Origin: Halovibrio salipaludis
GTDB taxonomy: Bacteria; Pseudomonadota; Gammaproteobacteria; Pseudomonadales; Oleiphilaceae
NCBI RefSeq assembly: GCF_002286965.1
Contig: NZ_NSKD01000004.1
Coordinates: forward strand, 179,560 to 243,559
Direction of reading: 5' to 3'
DNA length: 64,000 nucleotides
Shown: piece by piece, positions 52,259-62,449 of the stretch
How positions within the stretch are numbered: the stretch's first letter is position 1
Layout: every line of letters starts with the position of its first letter
Position numbers and translations under genes: made by a program
The notes under the pieces: model-generated
Database searches by the model: none
Seen by the model: only the letters and a program-made list of their open reading frames with translations
Told to the model about the DNA's origin: nothing

Positions 52259-52305
52259 TTCAGAGTCTCTGTGCTGTTGGGGTTTGATTCAGCTGTAAAC
52301 CAGGA

Positions 52306-52419
52306 GGGTGATAGGTGGGGAGTGCTTGGAGGGAAGCTCGGTGGCCATGGATGGCCACCGCGCAGCCTACACGGATGTACTTGTGGCGATTCCCGGAAAG
52401 CACTCCCCACCTATCACCC
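52306..52419. repeat. Structured fold-back repeat, copy B
   Basis: Two perfectly complementary 22-base arms (52306-52327 and 52398-52419) enclose a palindrome, GGTGGCCAT/ATGGCCACC with a GG centre (52340-52359). Read on the minus strand, the part next to the arm is GGGAATCGCCACAAGTACAT, continuing CCGTGTAGGCTGC. It matches the core of copy A except for three purine changes, but the arms are unrelated in sequence to those of copy A apart from a GGGGAG block. It lies between fadA and the DUF349 gene, with no open reading frame. Confidence 0.88.
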
Positions 52420-52520
52420 AGCAATCCGCTGTCATGCTTGTGTCAAAGTCCAAAGGCACGATAGCGGCACCCCGCCCATGGGTTAATGGCGCCACCCATC
52501 AAAACCATTGGCGGATGCGC

Positions 52521-54986
52521 TCACGTCTGCTGTGAAGCTTCATCACCGCTACTGCGCAGGAACCAGTGTTTCAGGGCCTCCCGCAGGCGCTGGTAGTGTT
52601 CCGGTGTCAGGCCGTCAGCCGCATCCAGCTCGCACCAGGTGGCCAGCAGACTGTCCAGCTCATCCTCCTGGGATTCCAGGCTCTGTTCGCTCTTCATCCC
52701 TTCATTGAGCCGGCTGACCTGCAGGGCCATGCGCTGGGCCTGGTCCTCCGGCGGCGTGGCGGCGCCGGATACGATCTCGACACGGATGCACAGGGCGCGG
52801 GCCTGGCTGGGCGTGTCCGACTCCTGGGTTGCCTGTTCCAGCGGCATCGGGGGGTGACGGAAGCTTTCAGGACCAGGTGTTTCACCCGATTGGTGCTGGT
52901 CAAGGGCGGCAAGCCACTGCTGGTAACGCTGGGCCCGCAGGGCGCTCATCTGCTGCTGCTGGACGCCGTCCATGGCCTTGTTGAACCGGTCGGCCAGGGC
53001 GCCGGCGCGGTCGCGGGGCAGTTCCAGTGCCCGGAAAGCTTTACGGAAAGCCTCCAGTTCAGCCGGCTCGACCTCCGTGGGATCAATGTCCTGGAGCTGA
53101 CGGATCAGGCTTTCAGCTTCCTCGGCGGCCGCATTGAAGGCTTCCTCACGGGCCTCCCGCTGCTCGCTGAGCCGCGCGAAGATCTGGTCACAGGCCGCGC
53201 GGAACGCCTTCCAGAGACGGCGGTCTTCCTGCTGGTGGGTGATGCCGATGGCTTCCCACTCCTTCTGCAGCGCCTTGGCACCTTCCGTCGCCTCGCGCAG
53301 GGGGTCGTGTTCGATCAGGGCTTCGGCCCGCTCCACGACATCGCGCTTGAGGGCATCATTGCGTTCACGTTCGGCCTCAAGGCCTGCGTTCAGGGCCTTG
53401 ATCAACCGGTCAAACTGTTTCTGGAGCGGGCGGTTGGCGCGGTAATCCACTGGCTTGGCGTCGCTCCACTCACGCCGCGCGGTGCGCTGGATGCGGTCGA
53501 CGGCCTTGTAGTCACAGCCGGCCCAGTCAAGGTTATCCACGAATTCCTGGAGCTGCCCTACAATGTACTGGCGTTTCTCAAGGTTCGCTTCCTTGAGGCG
53601 TTTCTTCTCATTGAAGTACTGGTGGCACGGCTCGTAGGCGCGGTCCGTGGCGTCCTTGAAGCGCTGCCACAGCTGCTGGTCGGGTGTGCCGCCCAGGTCA
53701 TACCACTGCTGCTGCAGATCCTGGATGTGTTCCGCCTTGGCTTCGGGTTCCATGGGCTGGTCGGCCAGGTATTCCATCTGCTCGCACAGCGATTCCAGCT
53801 TGGGCCGGGCGGCAAAACCGAGCCAGTCCCGCAGCTCCTGGAGCTGACGGCCGAGCCGGGTGATGCGGGCCTGGTGCTGGCGGGCTTCCTTTTCCGGCAG
53901 CTGGTCCTGAAGCTTCTGGGCCTCCCGGAAGTGCTCCCTGGAGGGCTTGAGCTGTTGCTGTTCCAGGCTCTGTTCCAGGGCGTCCAGGGTGCGGCCGAGC
54001 TCACCGGTGTCCACCCTGGGTGCTTCCTGCTGTGGTTCACTGCTGGACCGGGTTTGCCCATCCCGGTGTTTGCGCGCCCGGGCCAGCGCCGGCGGCGCAG
54101 GGAAGCCTTCGGGCCAGTTGACGGCAGCCAGGGTGGCCTCGATTGTCTCGGTGTCCTTTTCCTGCAGGGCCTGCTCCAGCTGCGCTTCGTGCTGCTGCCA
54201 GGCACTGAGTGCCTGATAGTAGGCTTCCAGTTGCGCCATCAGGCGCTCAAAGCGCGTTTTCAGCTCGGCGTCGGGCGTCCGGTTGGCGGTGGCCTGCTCC
54301 CAGCGGTTGCGCTGGGTCTTGATCATGGCGTCCAGTGAGGAAAGGCTGGCTCCTTCTTCGGGCCATGCCGAGGCAAGCTGCTCAGCCGTGGCCGCCAGGG
54401 TCTCCACCGCACCCTGCTGCTCCTGCGCCTGTTCCTGTTCGGCCCGGGCCTGGGCTTCCTCGTCGGCGATGGCCTGTGCCCGCTCCCGGCATCGGGCGAG
54501 GCTGGCTTCGTAGCGTTGTGTCTGGGCACTTTCGGTTGTGCCGCTGATACTGCCCCAGCGGCTGACGAGGGCGTCGAGCCGGGCCTGGTAGAGCTTGGTA
54601 TCCTGGGTGGTGGCCAGTTCCTCGATGTCCTGGAGGATCCGTTCTATGTCAGCCTGGCGCGCTTCTTCGGCCTCGGCCTGCTCACGCTGTTCCCGCAGTT
54701 TGCGGCGTGCGGCCTGGAAGGCGCCCTTGTCCCGGCCCTTGAGGGCGCGGCTGATGCGCTCCAGCGCCTCGGTGTCCTGGATGCGACCAATGGCTTCACG
54801 GCGGATGGCGGCGGTTTCACCCTGGGTCGCCAGTGTTTCGAGCTCGCCGGTGGTGGTGGCTTTGGCTACGATATCGGGGTCCGGGGCCGGGCGTTCCGGT
54901 GTCGCCGTGCTGGCCTGTGGCTCCGATTGTGCGGCGGCGCTTGTGGGTTGCCTGGGTTTGAAGAACTGTTTCAGAAAGCCGGCCAT
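52521..54986 (-). CDS. DUF349 domain-containing coiled-coil protein
   Basis: 821 residues, very rich in Glu, Gln, Ala and Arg and almost wholly helical. Several DUF349-type repeats are visible in the middle (YDLGGTPDQQLWQRFKDATD, AYEPCHQYFNEKKRLKEANL, EWSDAKPVDYRANRPLQKQF, LQKEWEAIGITHQQEDRRLW and KAFRAACDQIFARLSEQREA). The N-terminal residues MAGFLKQFFKPRQPTSAAAQ are basic, with no signal peptide. Relatives are conserved in gammaproteobacteria with unclear function. An intrinsic-terminator-like hairpin sits in its leader, 21-48 bases before the ATG. Confidence 0.85.
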   Translation of the reverse strand: MAGFLKQFFKPRQPTSAAAQSEPQASTATPERPAPDPDIVAKATTTGELETLATQGETAAIRREAIGRIQDTEALERISRALKGRDKGAFQAARRKLREQREQAEAEEARQADIERILQDIEELATTQDTKLYQARLDALVSRWGSISGTTESAQTQRYEASLARCRERAQAIADEEAQARAEQEQAQEQQGAVETLAATAEQLASAWPEEGASLSSLDAMIKTQRNRWEQATANRTPDAELKTRFERLMAQLEAYYQALSAWQQHEAQLEQALQEKDTETIEATLAAVNWPEGFPAPPALARARKHRDGQTRSSSEPQQEAPRVDTGELGRTLDALEQSLEQQQLKPSREHFREAQKLQDQLPEKEARQHQARITRLGRQLQELRDWLGFAARPKLESLCEQMEYLADQPMEPEAKAEHIQDLQQQWYDLGGTPDQQLWQRFKDATDRAYEPCHQYFNEKKRLKEANLEKRQYIVGQLQEFVDNLDWAGCDYKAVDRIQRTARREWSDAKPVDYRANRPLQKQFDRLIKALNAGLEAERERNDALKRDVVERAEALIEHDPLREATEGAKALQKEWEAIGITHQQEDRRLWKAFRAACDQIFARLSEQREAREEAFNAAAEEAESLIRQLQDIDPTEVEPAELEAFRKAFRALELPRDRAGALADRFNKAMDGVQQQQMSALRAQRYQQWLAALDQHQSGETPGPESFRHPPMPLEQATQESDTPSQARALCIRVEIVSGAATPPEDQAQRMALQVSRLNEGMKSEQSLESQEDELDSLLATWCELDAADGLTPEHYQRLREALKHWFLRSSGDEASQQT

Positions 54987-55006
54987 GATGAGTGTCCTTT
55001 GTGCCG

Positions 55007-55034
55007 AAAAAGCCCACCCGGCAGGCCGGGCGGG
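55007..55034 (-). terminator. Intrinsic-terminator-like hairpin in the DUF349 leader
   Basis: Minus strand: a 9-bp stem (CCCGCCCGG/CCGGGTGGG, one G-T pair), 4-base loop, then CTTTTT. It ends 20 bases before the DUF349 start codon. No minus-strand gene ends just upstream, since recX is divergent, so it would terminate the DUF349 transcript itself: a possible attenuator. Confidence 0.6.
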
Positions 55035-55102
55035 TGATTGGAATCAGGTCGTTAAAATTAGCACACAGAAATGGCGTCAGCCTATCGGCGGCGGGTGGTG
55101 AT

Positions 55103-55570
55103 ATGAGTGATGACAGGCAGTACCTCAGGGAGCGGGCGATGAAGCTTCTGGCGCGGCGGGAACACAGCCGGCTGGAGCTCTGGCGCAAGCTGGAGAGGGC
55201 AGCGGAGAATGGGGAGCTGCTGGCGGAGGTTCTGGATGAGCTGGCCGGTGAGGGATGGCAGAGCGACGAACGGTTTGCGGAGTCCTTCAGCCGGCAGCGG
55301 ATCGAGACGGGTTACGGGCCACTGCGGATCCGCTCCGAGCTGGAGCAGAGAGGTGTCAGCGGGGACAGCCAGGCGCTGACGGCCCTGGCGGAGGATGACT
55401 GGGTGAGTATGGCGCAGCAACAGCGCCAGAAGCGTTTCGGGCCCGAGGCGCCGGCGGACTGGAAGGAGAAGGGGCGACAGGGGCGTTTCCTGGCGCAGAG
55501 GGGGTACAGCCGCTCGCACATCGAGAAGGCGCTGGCCATGACACCGGATGACGGACTGCCCCCGGACTGA
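55103..55570 (+). CDS. recX: Regulatory protein RecX
   Basis: 155 residues from MSDDRQYLRERAMKLLARRE. GGTGG lies upstream of the ATG, and an in-frame extension to 54992 is unlikely because it would run into the DUF349 start region. RecX pattern: AMKLLARREHSRLELWRKLE, LAGEGWQSDERFAESFSRQR, GYGPLRIRSELEQRGV, then RQGRFLAQRGYSRSHIEKAL, with the repeated three-helix units of the family. RecX modulates RecA filaments. recA, the usual upstream neighbour, is not here. It ends 5 bases before convergent mltF. Confidence 0.9.
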   Translation: MSDDRQYLRERAMKLLARREHSRLELWRKLERAAENGELLAEVLDELAGEGWQSDERFAESFSRQRIETGYGPLRIRSELEQRGVSGDSQALTALAEDDWVSMAQQQRQKRFGPEAPADWKEKGRQGRFLAQRGYSRSHIEKALAMTPDDGLPPD

Positions 55571-55575
55571 GACCG

Positions 55576-57105
55576 CTAGAGGAGGGGGGAGGCGCGGCGC
55601 AGCTCCCGGCGCTGGTCGCCGGATGCCGTCTGCTCCCTGGTTTTCCGGGGCCGGGAGGGCTGATCCCCGGGCTCCTCCAGAGGGGATTCCACGCCGTTTT
55701 CGGTTACCGCCATGGTGGTGTCCTCATCCGGGAACATCCACTTCAGGACGTCGTAGTAGCGGCGGATGTTCTGGGTGTAGAGCACGGGTTCATAGCCGCG
55801 GGCGTAGCCGTAGCGTGTCTGGGTGTAGTACTTGCGCTGGGCCAGCAGCGGCAGGTATTCCTTGACGTCCAGCCAGCGGTCGGGGTTGCTGCCGTCCCTG
55901 CGGGCCAGGCGGCGGGCGTCCTGGAGGTGGCCGTAACCGACGTTGTAGGCGGCCAGCGCGAACCAGGTCCTGTCCGGCTCGGTGATGTTGTCGGGGATGC
56001 GGTTGTGCAGGCGCCGGAAGAAACGGGCGCCGCCCCAGATGGAGGCCTCCGGGTCCAGCCGGTTCTTGACGCCAATCAGGGCCGCCGTATCCAGGGTCAG
56101 CATCATCAGGCCTCGCACGCCGGTGGGCGAGACCGCCCGCGGTTCCCAGTGGGATTCCTGATACCCGATGGCGGCCAGAAGGCGCCAGTCCAGGTCATGG
56201 GCGCTAGCGGCTTCTTCGAAGGTCTTGCGGTAGTCCGGCAGCCGGTTTTCCAGGTGGGTGGTAAAGGTCTTCGCGCCGACGTAATCCAGGCGGTCCAGGT
56301 GGCCGAAGAATCGTTCCTCAAGCTGGGCCTGTGTGCCGTTGGCGCGGATCTCCCGGAAATAGTCGCGGGCTGCCTGCATGAGGGAGCCATCGCCTTCCGG
56401 GGGCAACAGCCATCCCACCGGGCGGGGGCTGCTCAGTGCCAGGCCGTCCCTCACACTGGAAAAGAAAACCTGGTTGTTTTCCAGTTCACGGCTGTTGATC
56501 ACGATGGCATCCAGTTCACCCTTGTTGACCCGGTGAAGGAGCTCAGTGGGATCCTGGTTGCTTTCCGACTGCCAGGCCAGCTCCGGCAGGGTCCCGCGGA
56601 TCCGTTCCAGCTGCTGCTCGGCGGCGCTGCCGGCGCGCACCGCGACATCCATGCCGATCAGATCCGACGGTGCCTGGGGACGATCGACCTCCGCGTTGTA
56701 GACAACGACCGGCCGGCTCCGGTCGTAGACCGGTCCATGGCGGTAACGACGGCGGAGTTCCGGGGTCAGCGCCAGGCCCGAGGCAGCCAGGTGGGTGTGG
56801 TGTTCGTCCAGGCGCTGATAGAGTTCGGGAAAGTCATCCACCACCTCCACGCGCAGTTCCACGCCCAGCGAATCGGCGAAACGCCGAACCAGTTCGTATT
56901 CAAACCCCGAGGGTTCGCCGTTCTCCTCGTAATAGACCGTGGAGGCGGGATGCATCACCACATGGAGGACGCCCTCCTGGTTGATGCGGTCCAGCGTGGT
57001 GGGCTGGGAGCAGGCCGTGAGCACCAGCGCCAGGATGGCCGGTGCCGCCAGACGTACTGCCAGACCGGGTGTGAGCCCCGGGCGCTTGGGTTTACTGCTG
57101 CGCAT
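55576..57105 (-). CDS. mltF: Membrane-bound lytic murein transglycosylase F
   Basis: 509 residues from MRSSKPKRPG (ATG at 57105); an in-frame ATG 27 bases upstream is possible. An N-terminal membrane segment ends in a lipobox-like LTAC. A periplasmic binding-protein-like domain follows (about 40-255, GVLHVVMHPASTVYYEENGE and GFEYELVRRFADSLG). The C-terminal lysozyme-like domain has the catalytic Glu in AAIGYQESHWEPRAVSPTG (about residue 317), then ALAAYNVGYGHLQDARRLAR. It cleaves peptidoglycan to anhydromuropeptides at the outer membrane. It is divergent from purL, as in E. coli. The C-terminal ~50 residues are low-complexity and charged. Confidence 0.92.
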   Translation of the reverse strand: MRSSKPKRPGLTPGLAVRLAAPAILALVLTACSQPTTLDRINQEGVLHVVMHPASTVYYEENGEPSGFEYELVRRFADSLGVELRVEVVDDFPELYQRLDEHHTHLAASGLALTPELRRRYRHGPVYDRSRPVVVYNAEVDRPQAPSDLIGMDVAVRAGSAAEQQLERIRGTLPELAWQSESNQDPTELLHRVNKGELDAIVINSRELENNQVFFSSVRDGLALSSPRPVGWLLPPEGDGSLMQAARDYFREIRANGTQAQLEERFFGHLDRLDYVGAKTFTTHLENRLPDYRKTFEEAASAHDLDWRLLAAIGYQESHWEPRAVSPTGVRGLMMLTLDTAALIGVKNRLDPEASIWGGARFFRRLHNRIPDNITEPDRTWFALAAYNVGYGHLQDARRLARRDGSNPDRWLDVKEYLPLLAQRKYYTQTRYGYARGYEPVLYTQNIRRYYDVLKWMFPDEDTTMAVTENGVESPLEEPGDQPSRPRKTREQTASGDQRRELRRASPLL

Positions 57106-57287
57106 TGTTCCGTCCGGCAAAGATGGAAACATACTCTATTCTACGTTAAAAAACGGACATGGTTTGATGGCCCTGTCACAACCGATCATCCGTGATTTGC
57201 CCCTGTATCCTGTCTTTCGATTTGAGTATGATACGCGCTCCTCAGAACCTACCTGAATCCCGGCCCATCAACGAGGCTCATAGACCC

Positions 57288-60200
57288 ATGCTGGAACTTC
57301 GCGGCGCTCCGGCCCTTTCCGCCTTTCGCAGAGAACGGCTGATGCAGCGGGTGCAGGCGACCTGCCCCGCCATCGAGTCACTCTACGCTGAATTCATGCA
57401 CTTTGTGGACCTGGAAGCCGAGCTCGACAGCAGTGGCCTGGATGTCCTCAACCGTCTGCTGACCTACGGGCCCAGGGCCCAGGTAGAGGCAGTGGACGGG
57501 GTGCTTTTCCTGGTGGTGCCGCGGCCCGGCACGATTTCGCCATGGTCCAGCAAGGCCACGGACATCGTGCACAACTGCGGTCTGACGAAGGTCCGCCGGG
57601 TTGAGCGCGGCATTGCCTTTTACCTGCGCGCCGACCGCAAGCTGGAACTGGCTGAACGCGAGTCGCTGGCGGCGCTGCTTCACGACCGTATGACCGAAAG
57701 GGTCTTCCATGAAATGGCCGGCGCGGAGCTGCTGTTCGACGAGGAGGCGCCCAAGCCGCTGGAGGCCGTGCCGGTGCAGGCGGAAGGCCGTGCCGCGCTG
57801 GCGGAGGCCAATGAACGCCTCGGGCTGGCTCTGGCGGAGGATGAGATCGATTACCTGGCTGAGTCTTTCGCCGGCCTGGAGCGTGATCCCACGGACGTGG
57901 AACTGATGATGTTCGCCCAGGCGAACTCGGAGCACTGCCGCCACAAGATCTTCAATGCCTCCTGGTCCATTGACGGCGTGGAGCAGGATCGCTCGCTGTT
58001 CGACATGATCCGCAATACCCACGAGGTGGGTGGCAATGGGGTACTGTCCGCCTATCGGGACAATGCGGCGGTGATTGAGGGCGCTCAGGGTCAGCGGTTC
58101 TATCCGGATCCTTCCTCCCAGCGGTACCGCTATCACAGTGAACCGATCCACATCCTGGCCAAGGTTGAGACCCACAACCATCCCACGGCCATCTCGCCGC
58201 ATCCGGGCGCGGCCACGGGGTCTGGTGGTGAGATCCGGGACGAGGGCGCGACCGGCCTGGGAGGCAAGCCCAAGGCGGGGCTGACCGGCTTCACCACCTC
58301 GAACCTTCAGATTCCCGGTTTCGAGCAGCCATGGGAAGACAGTCCCGGCCGGCCCGGGCGCATGGCTTCGCCGCTGTCGATCATGCTGGACGGTCCCGTT
58401 GGGGGCGCGGCCTTCAACAATGAGTTCGGCCGCCCGAACCTGACCGGGTATTTCCGCACCTTTGAACAGAAGGTGCCGGGTGTGAACGGGGTGGAGTACC
58501 GCGGCTATCACAAGCCCATCATGATCGCCGGCGGTCTCGGCAACATCCGCGAGGACCATGTCCACAAGGATGCGATTCCGACCGGGTCACGGCTGATCGT
58601 GATGGGTGGCCCGTCCATGCTGATCGGGCTCGGTGGCGGTGCCGCTTCCTCCATGGATTCCGGGGCCAGTGCGGAAGACCTGGACTTTGCATCCGTCCAG
58701 CGTGAGAACCCTGAGATGCAGCGCCGCTGCCAGGAAGTGATTGACCGCTGCTGGCAGATGGGCGAGGGCAATCCCATCGCGTTCATCCATGACGTGGGCG
58801 CCGGTGGGCTCTCCAATGCCCTGCCTGAGCTGGTGAAGGACGGCGGCTGCGGCGGCCGGTTCGAGCTGCGTGAAGTGCCCAATGCGGAACCCGGCATGTC
58901 GCCACTGGAGATCTGGTGCAACGAGGCCCAGGAGCGGTATGTGCTGGCCGTGGCGGCAGACGATCTGGATCGGTTCGATGCCATCTGCCGTCGGGAACGC
59001 TGCCCCTACGCGGTGGTCGGCGATGCCGTGGAAGAGCCGCATCTGGCTGTCCATGATGCCTATTTCGACAACAATGCCGTGGACCTGCCCATGCAGGTGC
59101 TGTTCGGCAAGCCGCCGCGCATGCACCGTGACGTGAAGCGGGCCAGCTTCACCAAGCCGGTGTTCAACAGTGAAGCGCTGAACCCGGACGAGGCTATTGA
59201 CCGGGTGCTACGGATTCCCGCTGTGGCGTCCAAGAGTTTCCTGATCACCATTGGTGACCGTTCCATTACCGGCCAGGTGGCCCGTGACCAGATGGTCGGG
59301 CGCTGGCAGGTGCCGGTGGCAGACGTGGCGGTGACTGCCAGCAGTTTCGAGGGCTACACCGGTGAGGCCATGGCCATGGGCGAGCGGCCGCCGGTGGCCT
59401 GCATCAACGCGCCGGCTTCCGGGCGCCTGGCGGTGGGCGAGACCCTGACCAACCTGGCGGCCGCGCCCATCGGGGATATTACCCGGATCAGCCTGTCCGC
59501 CAACTGGATGGCTCCCGCAGGTCACCCCGGCGAGGATGAGAACCTTTACGAGACGGCGCGCGCCGTCGGCATGGATCTGTGCCCGAAGCTGGGAATCACG
59601 ATCCCCGTGGGCAAGGATTCGCTTTCCATGAAGACGGTCTGGTCACAGGAGGGCGAATCGCGCAGCGTCACCTCGCCCCTGTCCCTGGTGACCACGGGCT
59701 TTGCGCCGGTGGATGACGTCCGTAGAACGCTGACGCCGGAGCTGCGGACCGACCAGGGCCCTACCGAACTCATCATGATCGATCTGGGTGAGGGCCGGAA
59801 CCGGCTGGGCGGCTCGGCCCTGGCGCAGGCCTATGGCGCCATGGGCGCGGTGGCGCCGGACGTGGAGAAGCCGGAACAGCTGCGGGGCTTCTTCGAGACG
59901 ATCCAGTCCCTGAACCGCCGTGGGCTGCTGCTGGCTTACCATGACCGCTCTGATGGTGGCCTGTTCACTACGCTATGCGAGATGGCCTTTGCCGGCCGCA
60001 CTGGTCTCCGGATCACGCTGGATTCACTGCTGGAAGACAGCAGCCATCTGGTGCGCGAGCTGTTCAACGAGGAGCTCGGCGCGGTGATCCAGGTGGCGCG
60101 CGACAATGTGAGTGCGGTACTGGCGGCCATGGAGGAAGCCGGGCTTTCCAGCCATATCGCCATGATCGGGGCCCCGGCTTCGGACCAGAGGCTGAGCTTC

Positions 60201-61190
60201 AGTTTCCAGGGCGAAGCGCTTATTGACCGTGGCCGCGCGGAACTGGCGCAGAAATGGGCCGAGACCAGCTATCGCATGCAGGCGATCCGGGACAACAGTG
60301 CCTGTGCCGATGAGGAGTTCGAGACACTGGCGGATGATGCCGATCCCGGCCTCCATGTCGATCTCAGCTTTGATCCCGGCGAGGACATCACCGCGCCGCT
60401 GGTGAACACCGGGGCGCGGCCTTCCGTGGCCGTGCTGCGGGAGCAGGGCGTCAATGGCCAGGTGGAGATGGCGGCGGCCTTCGACCGGGCCGGGTTCAAT
60501 ACGGTGGATGTGCACATGAGCGACATCCTCTCCGGCCGGATGACCCTGGACGAGTTCCACGTGATGGTGGCCTGCGGCGGCTTCTCCTTCGGTGATGTGC
60601 TCGGGGCCGGCGGCGGCTGGGCCAAGTCCATCCTGTTCAATCAGCGTGCCCGGGCCCAGTTCCAGGCGTTCTTCGAGCGCGGGGATACGCTCTCGCTGGG
60701 GGTCTGTAATGGCTGCCAGATGCTGGCGGAGCTGCGGGAGCTGATTCCCGGAACCGAGCACTGGCCGCGTTTTGTGCGCAACCGCTCGGAACAGTTTGAG
60801 GCGCGCACCGTTATGGTGGAAGTGCCGGAATCCCGCTCCGCCTTTTTCCAGGGCATGGCGGGCTCACGGCTGCCCATTGCGGTGGCCCACGGCGAGGGCA
60901 TGGCCGAGTTCCGCAACGGCTCGGATCTGCAGGGGCTCCGGGAAGGCAGCCAGGTGGCTCTGCGGTACGCTGACCATTACGGGCGCCCGACGGAACACTA
61001 TCCGCATAACCCCAACGGCTCTCCGGAAGGGGTTACCGGGCTCTGTTCCGAAGATGGTCGGACGACCATCATGATGCCCCATCCGGAACGGGTATTCCGC
61101 TCGGTTCAGTGCAGCTGGCATCCGGATGACTGGGGTGAGGATGGCGCCTGGCTCAGATTGTTCCGGAATGCCCGTAAATGGGTCGGTTAA
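57288..61190 (+). CDS. purL: Phosphoribosylformylglycinamidine synthase
   Basis: 1300 residues from [20 protein letters not shown], with GAGG 11 bases upstream; the frame is open to 57192 but homologues start here. This is the large single-chain FGAM synthase: N-terminal domain, AIRS-like halves ([74 protein letters not shown]) and a C-terminal glutaminase ([15 protein letters not shown] with the Cys; [11 protein letters not shown] with the His). It performs the fourth step of purine synthesis using glutamine and ATP. No intrinsic terminator was seen behind it. Confidence 0.96.
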   Translation: MLELRGAPALSAFRRERLMQRVQATCPAIESLYAEFMHFVDLEAELDSSGLDVLNRLLTYGPRAQVEAVDGVLFLVVPRPGTISPWSSKATDIVHNCGLTKVRRVERGIAFYLRADRKLELAERESLAALLHDRMTERVFHEMAGAELLFDEEAPKPLEAVPVQAEGRAALAEANERLGLALAEDEIDYLAESFAGLERDPTDVELMMFAQANSEHCRHKIFNASWSIDGVEQDRSLFDMIRNTHEVGGNGVLSAYRDNAAVIEGAQGQRFYPDPSSQRYRYHSEPIHILAKVETHNHPTAISPHPGAATGSGGEIRDEGATGLGGKPKAGLTGFTTSNLQIPGFEQPWEDSPGRPGRMASPLSIMLDGPVGGAAFNNEFGRPNLTGYFRTFEQKVPGVNGVEYRGYHKPIMIAGGLGNIREDHVHKDAIPTGSRLIVMGGPSMLIGLGGGAASSMDSGASAEDLDFASVQRENPEMQRRCQEVIDRCWQMGEGNPIAFIHDVGAGGLSNALPELVKDGGCGGRFELREVPNAEPGMSPLEIWCNEAQERYVLAVAADDLDRFDAICRRERCPYAVVGDAVEEPHLAVHDAYFDNNAVDLPMQVLFGKPPRMHRDVKRASFTKPVFNSEALNPDEAIDRVLRIPAVASKSFLITIGDRSITGQVARDQMVGRWQVPVADVAVTASSFEGYTGEAMAMGERPPVACINAPASGRLAVGETLTNLAAAPIGDITRISLSANWMAPAGHPGEDENLYETARAVGMDLCPKLGITIPVGKDSLSMKTVWSQEGESRSVTSPLSLVTTGFAPVDDVRRTLTPELRTDQGPTELIMIDLGEGRNRLGGSALAQAYGAMGAVAPDVEKPEQLRGFFETIQSLNRRGLLLAYHDRSDGGLFTTLCEMAFAGRTGLRITLDSLLEDSSHLVRELFNEELGAVIQVARDNVSAVLAAMEEAGLSSHIAMIGAPASDQRLSFSFQGEALIDRGRAELAQKWAETSYRMQAIRDNSACADEEFETLADDADPGLHVDLSFDPGEDITAPLVNTGARPSVAVLREQGVNGQVEMAAAFDRAGFNTVDVHMSDILSGRMTLDEFHVMVACGGFSFGDVLGAGGGWAKSILFNQRARAQFQAFFERGDTLSLGVCNGCQMLAELRELIPGTEHWPRFVRNRSEQFEARTVMVEVPESRSAFFQGMAGSRLPIAVAHGEGMAEFRNGSDLQGLREGSQVALRYADHYGRPTEHYPHNPNGSPEGVTGLCSEDGRTTIMMPHPERVFRSVQCSWHPDDWGEDGAWLRLFRNARKWVG

Positions 61191-61208
61191 GGTCTTGACA
61201 CAGCATCG

Positions 61209-61421
61209 TTATTCACATTGGGGTATCAGTTCAGGCGGGTTTGGATAGCAAGCTGAATTGAACTGCCGAATAAATACTCAAAGTTTGTAACTATCTGAAA
61301 TTAAAGAAGTATCGAGTTTCGGTGAAAATCTCATCAATGAGAGGCTGAGCCCGTCACTGAGCGGTTTCAGAGGCTGTTCCCATAAATTGTTCACAGAGTT
61401 TTCCACAGATTCTGTGGTTAA
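61209..61421. promoter_or_regulatory. Cluster of DnaA-box-like sites
   Basis: In the 256-base gap after purL: TTATTCACA (61209-61217) and TTTTCCACA (61399-61407) fit TTWTNCACA; TTGTTCACA (61387-61395) and, on the minus strand, TTAACCACA (61413-61421) each have one mismatch. The last two sites with a CCACAGA/TCTGTGG dyad form a compact group. An A/T-rich stretch lies between (about 61268-61315). It could be a DnaA-titrating or regulatory site. It is not claimed as oriC, since dnaA, dnaN and gidA are absent. Confidence 0.35.
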
Positions 61422-61446
61422 CTTTCAGGGCTCTCGGGAGGCACGT

Positions 61447-61758
61447 ATGTACAAGATCTGTTTCTTCGTTCCGGAGGGTTATCTGGAGCAGACCAAGACC
61501 GCGGTCTTTGCCGCTGGCGGTGGTCGGATCGGGAACTATGACAGCTGCTGCTGGCAGACGAAGGGGCAGGGGCAGTTCCGTCCCATGGATGGCAGCCAGC
61601 CGTTTCTCGGTCATCAGGGGCAGATTGAGACGGTTCCTGAGTATCGGGTTGAGCTGGTCTGCGAGGAGGACCTGATCCGTGCCGTCATCAGGGCCATGAA
61701 GGCCGGGCACCCCTACGAGGAGCCGGCCTACGAGGTCTATCGGATGGAGGACTTCTGA
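61447..61758 (+). CDS. NIF3/CutA-like domain protein (YqfO C-terminal type)
   Basis: 103 residues from MYKICFFVPEGYLEQTKTAV; GGGAGG lies 6 bases before the ATG. It is a stand-alone version of the small insertion domain found in YqfO/NIF3 proteins, with the pattern AVFAAGGGRIGNYDSCCWQT, GQGQFRPMDGSQPFLG, then EYRVELVCEEDLIRAVIRAM and AGHPYEEPAYEVY. The fold is PII/CutA-like; the biochemical role is unknown. It ends 4 bases before the convergent Nudix gene. Confidence 0.85.
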   Translation: MYKICFFVPEGYLEQTKTAVFAAGGGRIGNYDSCCWQTKGQGQFRPMDGSQPFLGHQGQIETVPEYRVELVCEEDLIRAVIRAMKAGHPYEEPAYEVYRMEDF

Positions 61759-61762
61759 GCGC

Positions 61763-62317
61763 TCAGCCGTTGCGCTCGAGGCGTCTCCGGATGTCATCCA
61801 CCACCACGCCGTATTGGGCATCCGCGGCGTTGCGGTCCCGGAAGTAGCGGTTCAGGCTCTCGGTGACAGTGGGGAAGGCGAGCTCTTCCCACGGAATCTC
61901 GCTTTCCCGGAAGAGGGCTGTTTCCAGTGATTCCGCGCCGGCTCCGAACTGGCCATCGATCAGGCGGGCACGGAAGTACATGTGCACCTGGTCGATGTGC
62001 GGCACGTTGAGGACGGTGTAGAGGCCGTCCAGTTCCACGCGGGCCTCGGCCTCCTCGAGGGTTTCACGGATCGCGGCTTCCGTGGTGGTCTCGCCGTTCT
62101 CCATGAATCCCGCCGGTAGCGTCCAGAACCCATAGCGGGGCTCGATCGCGCGCCGGCACAGCAGGATCCGGTCTTCCCAGACCGGAATCGTCCCCGCCAC
62201 GATCCGTGGGTTGATATAGTGAATCGTGCCGCAGTTGTGGCACACGTGGCGCTCCCGGTCATCACCTTCGGGAATCCGGAACTCCACGTTTGCCCCGCAG
62301 CTGCTGCAGTACTGCAT
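61763..62317 (-). CDS. Nudix hydrolase with N-terminal zinc ribbon
   Basis: 184 residues from [20 protein letters not shown], with AGGAG upstream. A four-cysteine zinc ribbon (CSSCG...CHNCG) precedes the Nudix domain, as in NudC-like enzymes. The box reads [20 protein letters not shown] with AEA after it, so the final Gly of REUXEExGU is Glu here, as seen in several COG1051-type members. Substrate unknown; ADP-ribose or NADH-like compounds are typical. Confidence 0.85.
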   Translation of the reverse strand: MQYCSSCGANVEFRIPEGDDRERHVCHNCGTIHYINPRIVAGTIPVWEDRILLCRRAIEPRYGFWTLPAGFMENGETTTEAAIRETLEEAEARVELDGLYTVLNVPHIDQVHMYFRARLIDGQFGAGAESLETALFRESEIPWEELAFPTVTESLNRYFRDRNAADAQYGVVVDDIRRRLERNG

Positions 62318-62449
62318 GCCCGTCTCCTGGCCATCCTCTGTTTCCGACCCTTTTCGGCGGGCCGGCGCCACTGGTTGATTCGGCGGCCATTGCGGCCACC
62401 CGTATTATCTCATAATGTCGAATACGATCGGGAACTCGGGGTCACACCT

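Noticed and set aside
52566..54338. 590-codon open frame opposite the DUF349 gene
   Set aside because: It is the complement of Glu/Gln-rich coding sequence, giving Leu/Phe-rich nonsense that only mimics a membrane protein.
61191..61446. Chromosomal origin oriC
   Set aside because: DnaA-like boxes are present but dnaA, dnaN, gidA or rpmH are not nearby, and box number is low.
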